From NCBI GenBank assembly GCA_032622095.1, contig CP136062.1, positions 13,979,710 to 14,043,709 of the forward strand: a stretch of 64,000 nucleotides of DNA, in the 5' to 3' direction. The notes under the pieces are model-generated. The model was not told the DNA's origin. It ran no database searches and saw nothing but the letters and a program-made list of their open reading frames with translations. Numbering within the stretch: position 1 is the first letter of the stretch; every line of letters begins with the position of its first letter. This document shows positions 1 to 10,861 of this stretch, piece by piece. A program made the position numbers and the translations under genes. The stretch comes from Siphonodentalium dalli. Taxonomy: Eukaryota; Mollusca; Scaphopoda; Gadilida; Siphonodentaliidae.

Positions 1-592
1 ACTGCCCCTTTACCTTTTTCACATAAGCACCTTTCATTCTTTTCATGTCTCCCTTTTCCATTTTATACAACTCTTATTTTACCTCTGTTCTACCCACAAC
101 AATCCCAATGTTTTCCTAGGAAAGTAAGGCTTACACCTCAATGTTTTCTCCAAATTATACCCTTCTGCCCCAATTTCTTGCCTCTCGCTCTCCCCATTTC
201 CTTCCCCTTTTTGCACCATCTACATGTATAAACCTATATTGAGTGGCTTTTCTTAGCCTCCTATACTCTTCGCTATACATCGCTGTACACTCTCCCACTG
301 CCCCTTTACCCTTTTTCCCATAAGCACCTTTCATTCTTTTCATGTCTCCCTTTTCCATTTTATACAACTCTTATTTTACCTCTGTTCTACCCACAACAAT
401 CCCTATGTTTTCCTAGGAAAGTAAGGCTTACACCTCAATGTTTTCTCCAAATTATACCCTTCTCCCCCAATTTCTTGCCTCTCGCTCTCCCCATTTCCTT
501 CCCCTTTTTGCACCATCTACATGTATAAACCTATATTGAGTGGCTTTTCCTAGCCTCCTAAGCTCTTCACTATATGTTAATTCATATATTAA
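1..592. repeat. 296-bp tandem repeat, two copies, pyrimidine-rich
   Basis: Positions 1-296 are repeated at 297-592 with few differences; both copies start ACTGCCCCTTTACC. Similarity fades near 570, so the second copy is the right-hand edge of an array that may continue left of the window. The plus strand is strongly C/T-rich. The open frame on the minus strand (367-155) is low-complexity Lys/Arg/Gly-rich sequence crossing the repeat junction, and I do not regard it as a gene. Confidence 0.9.
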
Positions 593-2750
593 AAACCATG
601 AACAGTGTACACTACCTAATCCATTATCATCTCCAATTAATACACGGTCATATCATCACATCCCCATTTCCCACACTCCATTACCCCTCATACTGTGTCG
701 TTTCCCCCATCCATTTCCTCTGCCTTATACTTTTCTTCTATGACATTTTTTCGTGACGCTCGATCGCTCCCCTTAACACCGCCCCTTTTAAAACGGGGGA
801 GAGGGAGGGGGCCGGCCTGCGCTTTTTTTAGCCTCGAAAAGAACGATAACTCTGTAACATACCGCTACACCGTATAAGATCGCTTCTGTGTGAGTGGTGA
901 AACTGTATCATAACGCTTCTGTGTGTGAAAATGCTGTCAACCAAACTATACATCAACCAAACTTATTATTTTAGTTTAAAATTGTTTTGTATATTAGTTT
1001 TGTTTCAAATTCGCGTTTAAAAAAGTAGTCATTTCACGTTGTTGTACTACGTCAAATGGCGTTTTTTTTATTCGTCAAATATAGTCATAATAGCGCTTAA
1101 AATGTTTGTCAATTAGGGCTTTTTGTAACTGCGTATTAAGCATTTATAAAAGGACCAATTTCATAACAGGAAATTAACCGTAAACAATGAAATTCGAAAT
1201 AAAAATGTGTACTTTTAACTATTTTGAAGAGGCAATTTTAGCATTTGAAGTAAGTGTCCAATAGGCTATATATATTCGAAAATGCCATGTTTGTCAGCTA
1301 ACCACAAAATCTCGCTTGATAATGGGAGGGAAAAGATATGTTGCTGTCATTTACGAATATTGCATGAATATACTGATATAACACCTCATCGACACATATA
1401 ATGGCTCATATCGTACATGTAACTTCATTCGAACGCACGTGATGGTAGATGCAAGTCGCATTCCAGTCTCTGTCAGCTACAATATGATCTCATATACCAG
1501 GTATTTCTAAACATAGTTATCAAGGTTATGTAATATCTGACATACGTGGACATACTGCAATCGTAGTAATGAGTCACAATATATAAACATATTGTAGACA
1601 CTAGGTGTGGAAAATTCATTAGATGAGTCATAAATTGACAATATTTTTAGTACGTATTTGACAACTATAAAATACGTTATTTCACTACATCACTAGCGGT
1701 CAAATCACGTTTTTACAGAGCACGAAACATACACTGAAATGCACTCAAAATATTTGTGAAGTAGGCATTTTTTATAATACCTATTAGATGATTAGAAATC
1801 ATCATGTTTGACGACTTATAAACGACCCAATTGATGAGATTAATAACAGGCACATTGACACAAAATCAGACTTATACATATTTGACCACATTACCTTCTA
1901 CATATAATAGTATAATCGTAAGACACAACAGACCACCACAGAGCAGCGTGTATGTAGAAATGGTTAGTTGACTATACAATAAAGAGCGTTTATACGTGAT
2001 TTACCAGTGTAAGGGGGTTTAATATACGCCATGATGTACGTATAGATACTATACTTTAAGAAATATGGACGTATATAGGTATATAGCAACGATGTAGACC
2101 CGCGTTATTATGCATAAATGAGTATGGTAGGCATTAAACTGTAACAACACTGAAAGTGTACACTGTTTGAACCGCCATAGACATCAGAATTGATGCGTTG
2201 TGCTGAGTTGTTTTGAGAAGAATATATGAAATTAATACGCGCACGTGATTACATTACATTCGTGTATATACTGACATATACCACGTATATAGTCCATAAA
2301 AAAGACATATAATGCGTGTGAAAACTCAACAGTTTAACTATGCAGTAAAGATCTTTTATACGTGATTTACTAGTGGCAATTGCACGTGTCTTAACGCACG
2401 TATATGTACTGGATTTGCTTTAAGAAACAGGGACATATACATAAACCTGACACGCATTTATATACTTTGAACACAGTAGACCTTTCGTGACACGATACTG
2501 TCACGTGGGCGATGTATCCTCTGTATAACAGACTATATTTATAGGAGTAACAATACATATAATTGATGAAAATAAATCACTAAGTACTTATATACTAGTT
2601 TACATCAGATGGGCTCTTTATTTTCTCCATGTAATGGAGATTTTAGAGTAATAATATAAAATGAACTATGACTATGACTGGAATACCAATTTGTTGAACG
2701 GATGTTATCATTCCGTTTGTCCTCGTATAGCTAAATTCAGCAACGGATTT
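593..2750. other. AT-rich intergenic DNA with old, diverged repeats
   Basis: No gene is supported here. A GC-rich island at about 760-830 contains a near-palindrome around 779-800 (CCCC-TTTTAAAA-C-GGGG). Farther on there is a weak tandem duplication with a period of about 365 bp. The string TTTATACGTGATTTAC occurs at 1989-2004 and 2355-2370, and CTTTAAGAAA occurs at 2054 and 2418. The first copy is preceded by AATAAAGAGCGTTTA, a motif that recurs in other repeats of this window. Confidence 0.6.
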
Positions 2751-2751
2751 T

Positions 2752-2767
2752 GATTGGTTATAAATAT
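2752..2767 (+). promoter_or_regulatory. Candidate promoter (inverted CCAAT plus TATA box)
   Basis: GATTGG (inverted CCAAT) is followed at once by TATAAATA at 2760-2767, about 165 bp upstream of the ATG at 2933. The arrangement fits a Pol II core promoter for the 198-aa frame. The surroundings are very AT-rich, so a chance match is quite possible. Confidence 0.3.
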
Positions 2768-2932
2768 TATAATAAGAACTAAATACTTTACCGATAGCTA
2801 TTATAGATCAAAAGCTCACTAGGTATGGGTACGAACAACCGATTGTGTTAATTATATGAGGAACTCATGTCCAATGACATGTGAGTTAGCGGATTTACTC
2901 GAATAAACAGATGGTTTTGTAAATTAGGAATT

Positions 2933-3529
2933 ATGGAGGAAATATTACCCACAGAAATGCTTGAGAAAATTTACAAGGAGTTAGTTAACGCGTCAACGAT
3001 ACATGGAGACATGAAAACAGAATTACAACATACATGGTTCTTAAGGGAGAGTAAATTAATAATTACGGAACTTCTAGAAGGAAATTTTGATGATGGTAGA
3101 AAGAGATTGAATGCTTTGATGGAGAGATCAGAATTTGAAACAGATATCTTACTGGATACTTTGAATCAACTGTTTTCTGAGTGTTGGATATTTAGTGGTA
3201 TTACTAAAAAAGACATATATGAGATTCGTGTACTTATCGGTGATAACTTTGCCCACTTCGCTGAATACCGTAGCACGGTTTTTAATGACTATAGTTTGGA
3301 ATTCGAAGAAGTTACATCAATTTATGGTTACATTATTATGAGGGAACCTTGTCCTATTTTCACGATTGAAAAGATGTTCAATGAACAACTAGTTTTGGAT
3401 TACATTGTAAGCACAACTAAACCTATTTCAGAATTAGATAGTGAATTAGTTTGGACATTCGGAACGATTTGGAGCTATGGAGACTATTCGCTTACAACTA
3501 AAAAGAGTGAACACGGGACCCAATCGTAA
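2933..3529 (+). CDS. Hypothetical single-exon protein, 198 aa
   Basis: This is the only long ATG-initiated frame in the non-repetitive part of the window: 198 codons with stop TAA at 3527-3529. The protein is acidic, mostly hydrophilic and helix-prone, with no signal peptide or membrane segment. The first 16 residues (MEEILPTEMLEKIYKE) resemble the start of an F-box (LPxExLxKI), and a Trp follows about 20 residues later, but the rest of the motif is not convincing. I do not recognise the family. Codon use looks protein-like and the sequence is not low-complexity. The ATG context (AATTATGG) has a favourable G at +4. A TATA/CCAAT pair lies upstream and an AATAAA about 140 bp downstream, so a short intronless transcription unit is plausible. 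It could also be a retrocopy, a domesticated element gene or one exon of a larger gene. Confidence 0.5.
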   Translation: MEEILPTEMLEKIYKELVNASTIHGDMKTELQHTWFLRESKLIITELLEGNFDDGRKRLNALMERSEFETDILLDTLNQLFSECWIFSGITKKDIYEIRVLIGDNFAHFAEYRSTVFNDYSLEFEEVTSIYGYIIMREPCPIFTIEKMFNEQLVLDYIVSTTKPISELDSELVWTFGTIWSYGDYSLTTKKSEHGTQS

Positions 3530-3667
3530 TAACAAAAATATACAGACAGAGGTGTCAATTACCGGTGTTTGATGAACATAACTAAACTCCAAATATGCTA
3601 CACGTAATAAGTTGATAAAACTCATGGTTTGTGTGTTTAAGCTTGTATAGCGTTATTCCTTTTAAAT

Positions 3668-3673
3668 AATAAA
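3668..3673 (+). terminator. Candidate polyadenylation signal AATAAA
   Basis: AATAAA lies about 140 bp after the stop codon of the 198-aa frame and is followed by T-rich sequence. It is the nearest canonical signal downstream. Such hexamers are common by chance in AT-rich DNA. Confidence 0.3.
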
Positions 3674-4605
3674 GTGCAATTTACCTCATTTCCTATAACC
3701 GATTTAGTCATAAATGTATCCCATATGCTAAAATTAACTTACCATCGGGAATATTGGCCTTCGGTGATTTCACCACCCACTAGTTTTTTGTTTTATATGA
3801 AACACAGTGGTGCATATGACCATGCCCAACAAAGATATATTCAATAATGGTTGCCGATTAAAAATCCTTGAAATATACCTTTGATACATCAGGGTGCTTC
3901 TTTACCTCAATGTGTCTAGTCAATTACGCAAACAGTGTGTATCGTCCCCACTAGCTTTCTCTGTGCAGATGGTTATGATTGGCATTCCGATAAATTACAT
4001 CGGAATGGTTTGGATTCGTACCCATATGCCAATTCAAAACTCATTAAGAGCGCGCTGATGAAGGTGTATAACTTTAATACTTCATGTCTATAGGCTAGTA
4101 ACGGGAACCCATTGCGACCAGTGCATGTATATCGTATATATATATTGATGTAGGCAGTGGGTCTACGTAGCTCTCTAGATTTCTCTACCATTACCATAGC
4201 TATCATATACACACGCGTTCGAGTATGAACGATGTTCGGTTAGAACCTATGACCTAAAAAGGGCCTGGGGACCGATCATATTCAAGTTACATATAATTTA
4301 CATTTGAAGCATAGTTTTAATGGGGTTATAACTTGAACGGTAAGTGGCCATATATAGCTAATACGACTGACTTAGACCATATTTTGACATTCTAAATGAT
4401 ACAAATGCTTACATATTAGTCTATATGTGAAGAGTGAGTACGCATTTTGTCTGTGACATAAACTGGCATATTGATATAAAATAACAACCATTTCTAAGCT
4501 AAATAACACTGTATATAATATACAAAAATACCCAACTCCATTCGAAATGCAGAGAATTGAGTTACCTGCTCATGTAATTCACATGAAACGTGATGTGCAT
4601 CAATG
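3674..4605. other. Intergenic, nothing recognised
   Basis: AT-rich sequence with only a short unrecognised minus-strand frame (4212-3973, 79 aa). That frame has no domain, no clear promoter and unremarkable composition, so I do not call it a gene. Confidence 0.5.
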
Positions 4606-6600
4606 GGGGTACAATATTATGCTATAGGTACCATTTCTAAAGTATACAACCATAACTCATTACTAGAAGACCTTAATCCCGAGTAATTGTGTTGTGTGTA
4701 ACAGCGGGACTCAGTAATGGGTGTTCGTTGCTTTTGGATTAGTTTGCTTCGGTGACCATGTTGAACCCTATGCGTAATGTATTGTCTGATTATAGACACA
4801 AATGACGTGTACCTTTAAGGTATGTGACCCCGCGGGTACAATACTATGCTATTGGAACCATTTCTGAAGTAAATAAGCTTACTACGATGGACATGTTTAA
4901 CCCTACGTGTAATGTATTGTCTGATTATAGACAAAAGTGACATGTACCTTTAAGGTATGTGATACCACGGGTACAATACTATGTTATTGGAACCATTTTT
5001 GAAGTAAATAAGCTTACTACGGTGGACATGTTGAACCCTATGTGTAATGTGTTGTGTGATTATAGACAAAAGTGACGTGTACCTTTAAGGTATGTGATCA
5101 AAATACGGTCAATTGTATGAACAATTTCTGAAGTAATGACACATCAATACCTTCATTTCCTACAATGTTGCCTCGTGCATCGAATGTACATGCATATGTA
5201 ACTTGAAAGCCAATATGTTATAATGTTGTTGTCTAACACACACGGGGTAATTTTATATGAATGAAAGCATGTAGATTGCAAAAATCTTTGTTAAAACTAT
5301 GGACGTTTTTGAAAATAAAGAGCGTTTTTTATTTATGGATACGATGAATTATGTTTAAATGCTTAATTTTAAATATAAATTTAGTACAATTAAGACAAAT
5401 TTTGAAAAATAAAGAGCGTTTTATTGATAGATACACTGAGTTATGTTTAAATGCCTAAGTGACGTGTTCCTTTAAGGTATGTGACCACTGGTGCATAGTA
5501 TGCTATTGGAACCATTTCTGAAGTAAATAAGCTTACTACGATGGACATGTTTAACCCTACGTGTAATGTATTGTCTGATTATAGACAAAGTGACGTGTAC
5601 CTTTAAGGTATGTGATCAAAATACGGTCAATTGTATGAACAATTTCTGAAGTAGTGACACATCAATACCTTCATTTCCTACAATGTTTCCTCGTGCATCG
5701 AATGTACATGCATATGTAACTTGAAAGCCAATATGTTATAATGTTGTTGTCTAACACACACTGGGTAATTTTATATGAATTAAAGCATGTAGATTGCAAA
5801 ATCTTTGTTAAAACTATGGACGTTTTTGAAAATAAAGAGCGTTTTATTGATAGATACGATGAATTATGTTTATAATGCTTAATTTTAAATATAAATTTAG
5901 TATACGATGGACATTAAGACAAATTTTGAAAATAAAGAGCGTTTTTGATTTACGGATAGACGGAATTAGGTTTAAATGCTTAATTTTAAATATAAATTTA
6001 GTAAACGATGGACATTAAGACAAATTTTGAAAATAAAGAGCGTTTTTTATTTACGGATAGACGGAATTAGGTTTAAATGCTTAATTTTAAATGTAAATTT
6101 AGTACAATTCAGACAAATTTGAAAATAAAGAGCGTTTTATTGATAGATACACTGAGTTAGGTTTAAATGCTTAAGTGACGTGTTCATTTAATGTACGTGA
6201 CCACGGGTACAATAGTATGCTATATGAACCATTTCTGAAGTAATGACACCTTATTATTATCACTAACACTGTGCCAATGCATTATATTATGTATGTCTGT
6301 CTCCCATAAATGTACAGGCTAATATGACCTATAAATTGAAGGTAAGTGGCCAGTCTGTTACAATGTTGTTGTCGTTTAACATACATTTCGTAAATTTTAT
6401 ATGAATGAAAGCATGTAGATTGCATAAATCTTTGTTAAAACTAGGTACATTCAAACTATTTGGAAAATAAAGAGCGTTTTTATTGATGTATACGCGGAAT
6501 TAGGTTTAAATGCATAAATGACGTGTACCTTTAAGGTATGTGACCAAAATGCGGTGATTTGTATGCTATTTGAACCATATCTGAAGTAGTGACACACTAG
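4606..6600. repeat. Composite tandem-repeat region (135-bp and ~95-bp units inside a ~517-bp unit)
   Basis: Two interleaved families are visible. One, about 135 bp, is marked by the 13-bp perfect palindrome TACCTTTAAGGTA at 4810, 4945, 5080, 5598 and 6526, with degenerate copies near 5466 and 6182. The other, 92-101 bp, is marked by AATAAAGAGCG at 5314, 5408, 5831, 5931, 6032, 6124 and 6466. A larger duplication of about 517 bp links 5095-5320 to 5613-5837, and a more diverged third copy lies at about 6230-6480. No coding frame runs through the region. Confidence 0.85.
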
Positions 6601-7100
6601 AAAACCTTAATTTCTACAGAAACATTAATTTTGTTTATCTCTCAGTCTCCACAGATGCAGAAGCCATTAGGAGCATGCATTTGAATAACAGACCTATCGT
6701 GGCATTAAATGACTTAAACATGTGTTTAATTACGAAGCTTCGAGATATTGTGTGTAGGATTTACTTTATTTGAAATGTTCAAATATCTATTGGCAAGGCG
6801 TTGATTGATTCCTAATAGTTCGATTACAGATATTAAAGGGGTATTTAGAGAAAAAGCTTAACTAATGTTAGTGATGATTTAATCAATTGTACCATAACAG
6901 TTGACCATTAGGAGGGATACATAATGGGGAGTCAGTATGTATTCAGGGTTCATTCCGCTAGCGGTATAACTTTTGTGAGAGTTAAATTGCATGGGTTATG
7001 CTCTGTAAGCATATGTTGGCTGCTTGGAGTTAGATGTGTATTTAATACCTAGATGGTCTCCCACGTGCTGAGAACTTTGTAGATTATTTTAATTTTATTA
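6601..7100. other. Intergenic, nothing recognised
   Basis: No repeat, RNA gene or convincing reading frame is seen. It ends in a T-rich tract leading to TTGTTTCAG (7102-7110), which looks like a splice acceptor on the plus strand. Confidence 0.4.
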
Positions 7101-7110
7101 ATTGTTTCAG

Positions 7111-7401
7111 AGGCAGCTAGAACGGCATTTTATTTTTCCTAACCAATATGTGCAATTGATACCGGCCCCTGAATGTTTTTTTATTCAAATTAGTGCAGGC
7201 TTAAATGTTTTATCACCTAGTGGTATGCATAATCTCATTAATCTGTTTCACTGCTTTATCCCCGTCGGTATGGATTTATTCAAAGGCTTAAATGTTTTAT
7301 CACCTAGTGGTATGCATAATCTCATTAATCTGTTTCACCGCTTTATCCCCGTCGGTATGGAGAATGTTCCAGAATGGTTATATGTTGTGTTATTATCTTG
7401 A
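7111..7401 (+). other. Possible exon or open frame with an in-frame 29-residue duplication
   Basis: An acceptor-like TTTATTAATTGTTTCAG ends at 7110. The frame from 7111 is open to the stop at 7399-7401 and has no ATG near its start. Within it, an 87-bp segment (29 codons, frame-preserving) is repeated at 7198-7284 and 7285-7361. The repeated peptide contains LNVLSPSGMHNLINLFH and differs by Cys to Arg. I do not recognise the protein. It could be a 3' terminal exon, a decayed element fragment or a chance open frame. Confidence 0.25.
7198..7361. repeat. 87-bp direct tandem duplication
   Basis: GGCTTAAATGTTTTATCACC starts both copies (7198 and 7285). The second copy ends where GGTATGGA meets the first heat-shock-like element. 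The two copies are nearly identical, so the duplication is recent. Confidence 0.9.
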
Positions 7402-8145
7402 GAGCTCTGTGCCCTGCAGTAGGTGCATTGTGTTCCCCCGTGCTTAGAAGTTAATTAACAGACAAAAGTGCGTCTACCTTCAGCCTTGTTAGTTTAAATG
7501 GCCATATGCGAGTATGAAGTGTCTTACACGAATACATTATGGATTTACTAGAATGTTGTAGAAGACACAAATTTCCAGATTATTCCAGAAATAATAATTT
7601 GCGTGGGAAGGAATATTTTTAGGAATTTTACTAGATTGTTCCAGAAGATAAAATTGCGAACGGTAAATAGATAGATGCTGGCGTTTTTAGTGCACATCTG
7701 GCATTGAGTAAACCAGCCATTATAGAATATATTCCATGATGCTCTGTTATTGTTAGAGAGAAAGCGTGCCTCGTGGAATGTGTTTACTACCAGGTACAGA
7801 ACAGTTAATAAATCTGTGAGATCAATAATGTTTTTTTAGTTATTAAAGGTATAAAAGTTAAAGGGGCCGAAGGGTTTTAGAGCCAGAAGATTTGAGAAAT
7901 GAGTTTTACTGCCTAAATTCTGCGCTTGGAGAACGGTAAATAGATAGATGCTATGATAGCGTGAGAGCCAATGTGTGTACCGTGTGTGTGAAATTAACAT
8001 TGGGGCTTTACAGGTATAAATTTTAACAAGGCCTTATACAAGTATGAATTTTATTACACGAATACATTATGGATTTTACTATAATGTTGAAAAAAAAAAT
8101 TTGTAGAATTTTCCAGAAACAAAAAATTTCCAGATTGTTCCAGAA
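7362..8145. promoter_or_regulatory. Cluster of heat-shock-element-like sites
   Basis: Two perfect GAAnnTTCnnGAA sites lie at 7362-7374 (GAATGTTCCAGAA) and 8106-8118 (GAATTTTCCAGAA). One-mismatch or extended versions are at 7551-7563, 7573-7590, 7634-7646 and 8128-8145. Part of the clustering comes from an old duplication, because 7508-7650 resembles 8035-8168 (both contain ACACGAATACATTATGGATT). Inverted GAA/TTC pentamers are the binding site of heat shock factor. No obvious gene start is adjacent. Confidence 0.4.
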
Positions 8146-8212
8146 GATAAAATTGAGTGGGAAGGAGAAAAGGGAGGAGCGATACACAACCTATAACATT
8201 AATATAAAAAAA

Positions 8213-8318
8213 GGGGGCGTTGCCATACTATGGGGCCATAGACATATACACATACAAAGCATAGAAAAGGGGGCGTTGCCATACTATGGGGCCATAGACA
8301 TATACACACCTATAGGGG
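8213..8318. repeat. 56-bp direct duplication
   Basis: GGGGGCGTTGCCATACTATG occurs at 8213 and 8269, each followed by GGGCCATAGACATATACAC. Each copy contains the near-palindrome CTATGGGGCCATAG. The frame through it (8069-8389) is low-complexity and not convincing as coding. Confidence 0.85.
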
Positions 8319-8718
8319 TAGGGCGTTATGTGGGAATCGGGGCCGCCGTCACATACATGCTGCTATCATTGTGTGCTTTATTAAATTAACAAATATTCCA
8401 ACAATGTTTAGTCTTGTGAACTTTGTGAAGAACTTGCAGGGATTTTATAGTACTGTCTGTTTCCACTGGAAATGATATTGATACATACACGTATATTTAC
8501 TCCTAAAACAGTGACAGTCCGCATTTAATCCGAAATATATCTTCCGTCGACCCAATATTCTTCGCCGATCAGCTAAATACATATGACATCATTTACGTTA
8601 CCGTTGACTTATTGGCCACCTTTCTACTTACTGTCCAACTTTTTGTACATATTGGCCGTGTTTTCCACTTATTGGCTGACTTTTGTTACTTATGATGCAG
8701 GCAGCTTTCTACTTAAAG

Positions 8719-8880
8719 CGGCCGATAACCTATAGCTAATTAATAAATACTTCTATAATTGAATGAGTGAACCCATTTAACGATAGTACGGCCGATAACC
8801 AATAGCTAATAAATAAAATCATTATTTAATAAATAAATACTTCTATATTGAATGAGTGAATCCATTTAATGATAGTAATA
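8719..8880. repeat. ~70-bp direct repeat next to an EGF exon
   Basis: CGGCCGATAACC starts both copies, at 8719 and 8789. Both contain ATAGCTAAT and AATGAGTGAA and end near GATAGTA. The second copy carries an extra AT-rich insert of about 20 bp. It ends within 10 bp of the splice donor of the EGF exon at 8888-9016. Confidence 0.8.
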
Positions 8881-8887
8881 AACCTAC

Positions 8888-9016
8888 CTTTGCAGTTTTG
8901 TGCGTCTTGCTCTAACTCGAACCCTTGTTCACAGAAACATTGTGCAGTTCCACTAATCTCCGTGCAGCCAACTGCACAAGTAAGATTATTTAATGCGCAT
9001 ATATCCCGGTTTGGAT
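8888..9016 (-). CDS. EGF-like domain exon (third visible exon)
   Basis: An internal exon of 129 bp, phase 1 at both ends. On the minus strand the acceptor is TTGCACATTTCAG (ending at 9017) and the donor is GTAGGT (from 8887). The peptide runs DPNRDICALNNLTC... to ...QDAQNCK. It has the six EGF cysteines with spacing C-x6-C-x3-C-x8-C-x1-C-x12-C, plus the GF after Cys5. The calcium-binding start is weaker than DINEC (here DPNRDIC), and the hydroxylation motif between Cys3 and Cys4 is not kept (CTEISGTAQC). There is one N-glycosylation sequon (NLT). Such domains form rod-like stretches in secreted or cell-surface proteins of the fibrillin, fibulin, LDL-receptor and Notch types. With only single domains visible I cannot name the gene. 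Confidence 0.85.
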
Positions 9017-9138
9017 CTGAAATGTGCAACCCAAAGAAACAAATTACCGCCGGCTTCTGTGTGAACATCCAGCACTGAGCAAGATCATATTTTAAAGTGT
9101 AAGGCCAATATAGTCTAAAATTGCAAAAGTTGGCCAAA

Positions 9139-9485
9139 ACCCTGTGCCAATGCATTCTCTTATATATTCTCCCATATGGAGACTCACATATATAAGATAC
9201 TGCCTAACAATATTTACCTTGACCCTGTAATCCAGTGCATTCTATTATATATGCGAGGCTCCCTATGAACGATTCTCACATATAAGAGAATGCAATGGCA
9301 CAGGGTATTTAACCCTTTCATGATGACAGCTTGCTGGTACAGCATTAAATATCCTCTGCAAGTGCATTCTGTTATATATGTGTGGCATATATAAGAATGC
9401 ACTGGCTTACAAAGTCAAGGTAAATATAGTTAGGCCAATGTATACTCTCATATATGGGAGGCATATACTATGGGCGACTTATAAG
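9139..9485. repeat. Tandem hairpin cluster with interlocking inverted repeats
   Basis: Four hairpin units share arms of the type GCATTCTnTTATATATG / CATATATAAGAATGC. They lie at about 9151-9203, 9234-9298, 9361-9403 and, weaker, 9440-9485. The unit at 9361-9403 is nearly perfect, with arms of about 18 bp, a 2-nt bulge and a 5-nt loop. Longer inverted pairs interlock: 9139-9165 with 9280-9306, and 9209-9253 with 9386-9427. It lies in the intron between two EGF exons. It may be decayed foldback elements (MITE-like) or a hairpin RNA source. Confidence 0.75.
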
Positions 9486-9659
9486 AACAACAGCTAAGAA
9501 ACTCAACATAACCTTGACTGCATAGTACAAAATCTAATACATGTGTCTAAATACTATGTCATGTTCATGAACCATACATTGTAAAAGCTAATATGCATCT
9601 GTATACATACAGTCAATTAGTATAACTGTCTACCTATATGTGTGTCAGCAGACTCCAGT

Positions 9660-9915
9660 ATTTAAGTTGTGTATATGTGCTTGTGTTTATACGCTATAGC
9701 CTGCGGGTGGTCGGCTGTATGTGTGTGCACCGTGGCATATGAGCACATATATATGTATTGCATGTATGTTTTATGCGTGTATGAATATCTGTCTGTGTGT
9801 GAGTATGGATATGTATGTGTGCATGCCTGTATTAGTGTGGGATTCACATGTATGGTGGCGTGCGAGTAAGTACGATGGGTGTCTGTAGGTGTATGCGTGT
9901 GTGTGTATGCTTGCT
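9660..9915. repeat. Degenerate TG/TA-rich simple sequence
   Basis: About 250 bp of imperfect TGTGTATG-type repeats, for example GTATGTGTGCATGCC and GTGTGTGTATGC. Reading frames on both strands here are artefacts of the dinucleotide periodicity. Confidence 0.8.
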
Positions 9916-10700
9916 GAACTCTTAGCGACTATTCTTTGTTGTTATGTCCACTGTATATATGTTTACTGTTCTTGTATTATTTGAATTTCCTTTTGTCAAT
10001 TTATATTATTCATAACTCTCCGTCAATGGAGGAAATAAAGATATATAGATATATATATATACAAAAGAATTAATATTGATTTTATTTTGATAATATTTTG
10101 TTCAATTAATGGGACACTTCGTGGTGCTCCAAACAAATGCGAGCCGCAAAACGTCTCCGATTGGTTGTATTATTCTATTGTAATATTAAGTGCGAATCAA
10201 GTAGATGAGACCTAGAGGGTATCATATGCTTATATTCAATTATTAAAATAACCGAAATAACAAATATATGTAAATGAAAAGGCGGTCTTGAATATTAGGG
10301 ACCATTATTGAATGGCACAGTTATTATACACGAAAACAAATCTACATAAAATCAATATTGATTGATAGATGCATTTATGGATAGGGGTCTTCTGTTTGTA
10401 TTGATTATTTCATGCCCGGGAAACATTATATATCATGTTATGGAAGAGATAATTCATTTTAAAAGTAAATTGTAATTATGTGATCATGGTTTCTATTGTT
10501 CCCTTTGCACACAACGCAACATTTATCAGTTATCTTTGTGCGTGCATCCTGATGTGGGTGTAATTTTTATATTTTTGTTTTTGTATCGTTTTTCTCAATG
10601 ATCCCATATATTGATTTTTCAAAAATGGCCAAAGTTTCTGACAAATGGCCCAACAAATTCAGGAATGTTATGGCAAGCATGAACTTTGCTGATAAGAAAA
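9916..10700. other. Intron sequence, nothing recognised
   Basis: AT-rich DNA between two EGF exons. It contains a short (AT)n run near 10040-10060. No exon, RNA gene or strong repeat is seen. Confidence 0.5.
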
Positions 10701-10712
10701 AACTCACGTCGT

Positions 10713-10832
10713 AATACGTGTTGTACATCACTGAGAAGGAACCTTGGTAATACGTGTTGTACATGAAGGGAAATCATGTGTTAATACGTGTTGTACATGG
10801 ATGGAAATCATGTGTTAATATGTGTTGTACGT
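10713..10832. repeat. 34-36-bp minisatellite, four copies
   Basis: AATACGTGTTGTACAT begins copies at 10713, 10749 and 10783, and a variant (AATATGTGTTGTACGT) begins at 10817. The copies contain CCTTGGTAATACG or AATCATGTGTTAATACG. CCTTGGTAA also spans the nearby exon-intron boundary at 10862, so the array may have grown out of a copy of that splice junction. Confidence 0.85.
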
Positions 10833-10861
10833 GGCCGGGAGGGAACGCATGTGGAACTTAC

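Noticed and set aside
878-930. U2 snRNA-like start (ATCGCTTCT)
   Set aside because: Only nine bases match, nothing after them resembles U2, and the string is part of a short local duplication (CGCTTCTGTGTG at about 880 and 912).
9662-9869. Overlapping reading frames on both strands, rich in Tyr, Cys, His and Thr
   Set aside because: They arise from the TG/TA-rich simple sequence.
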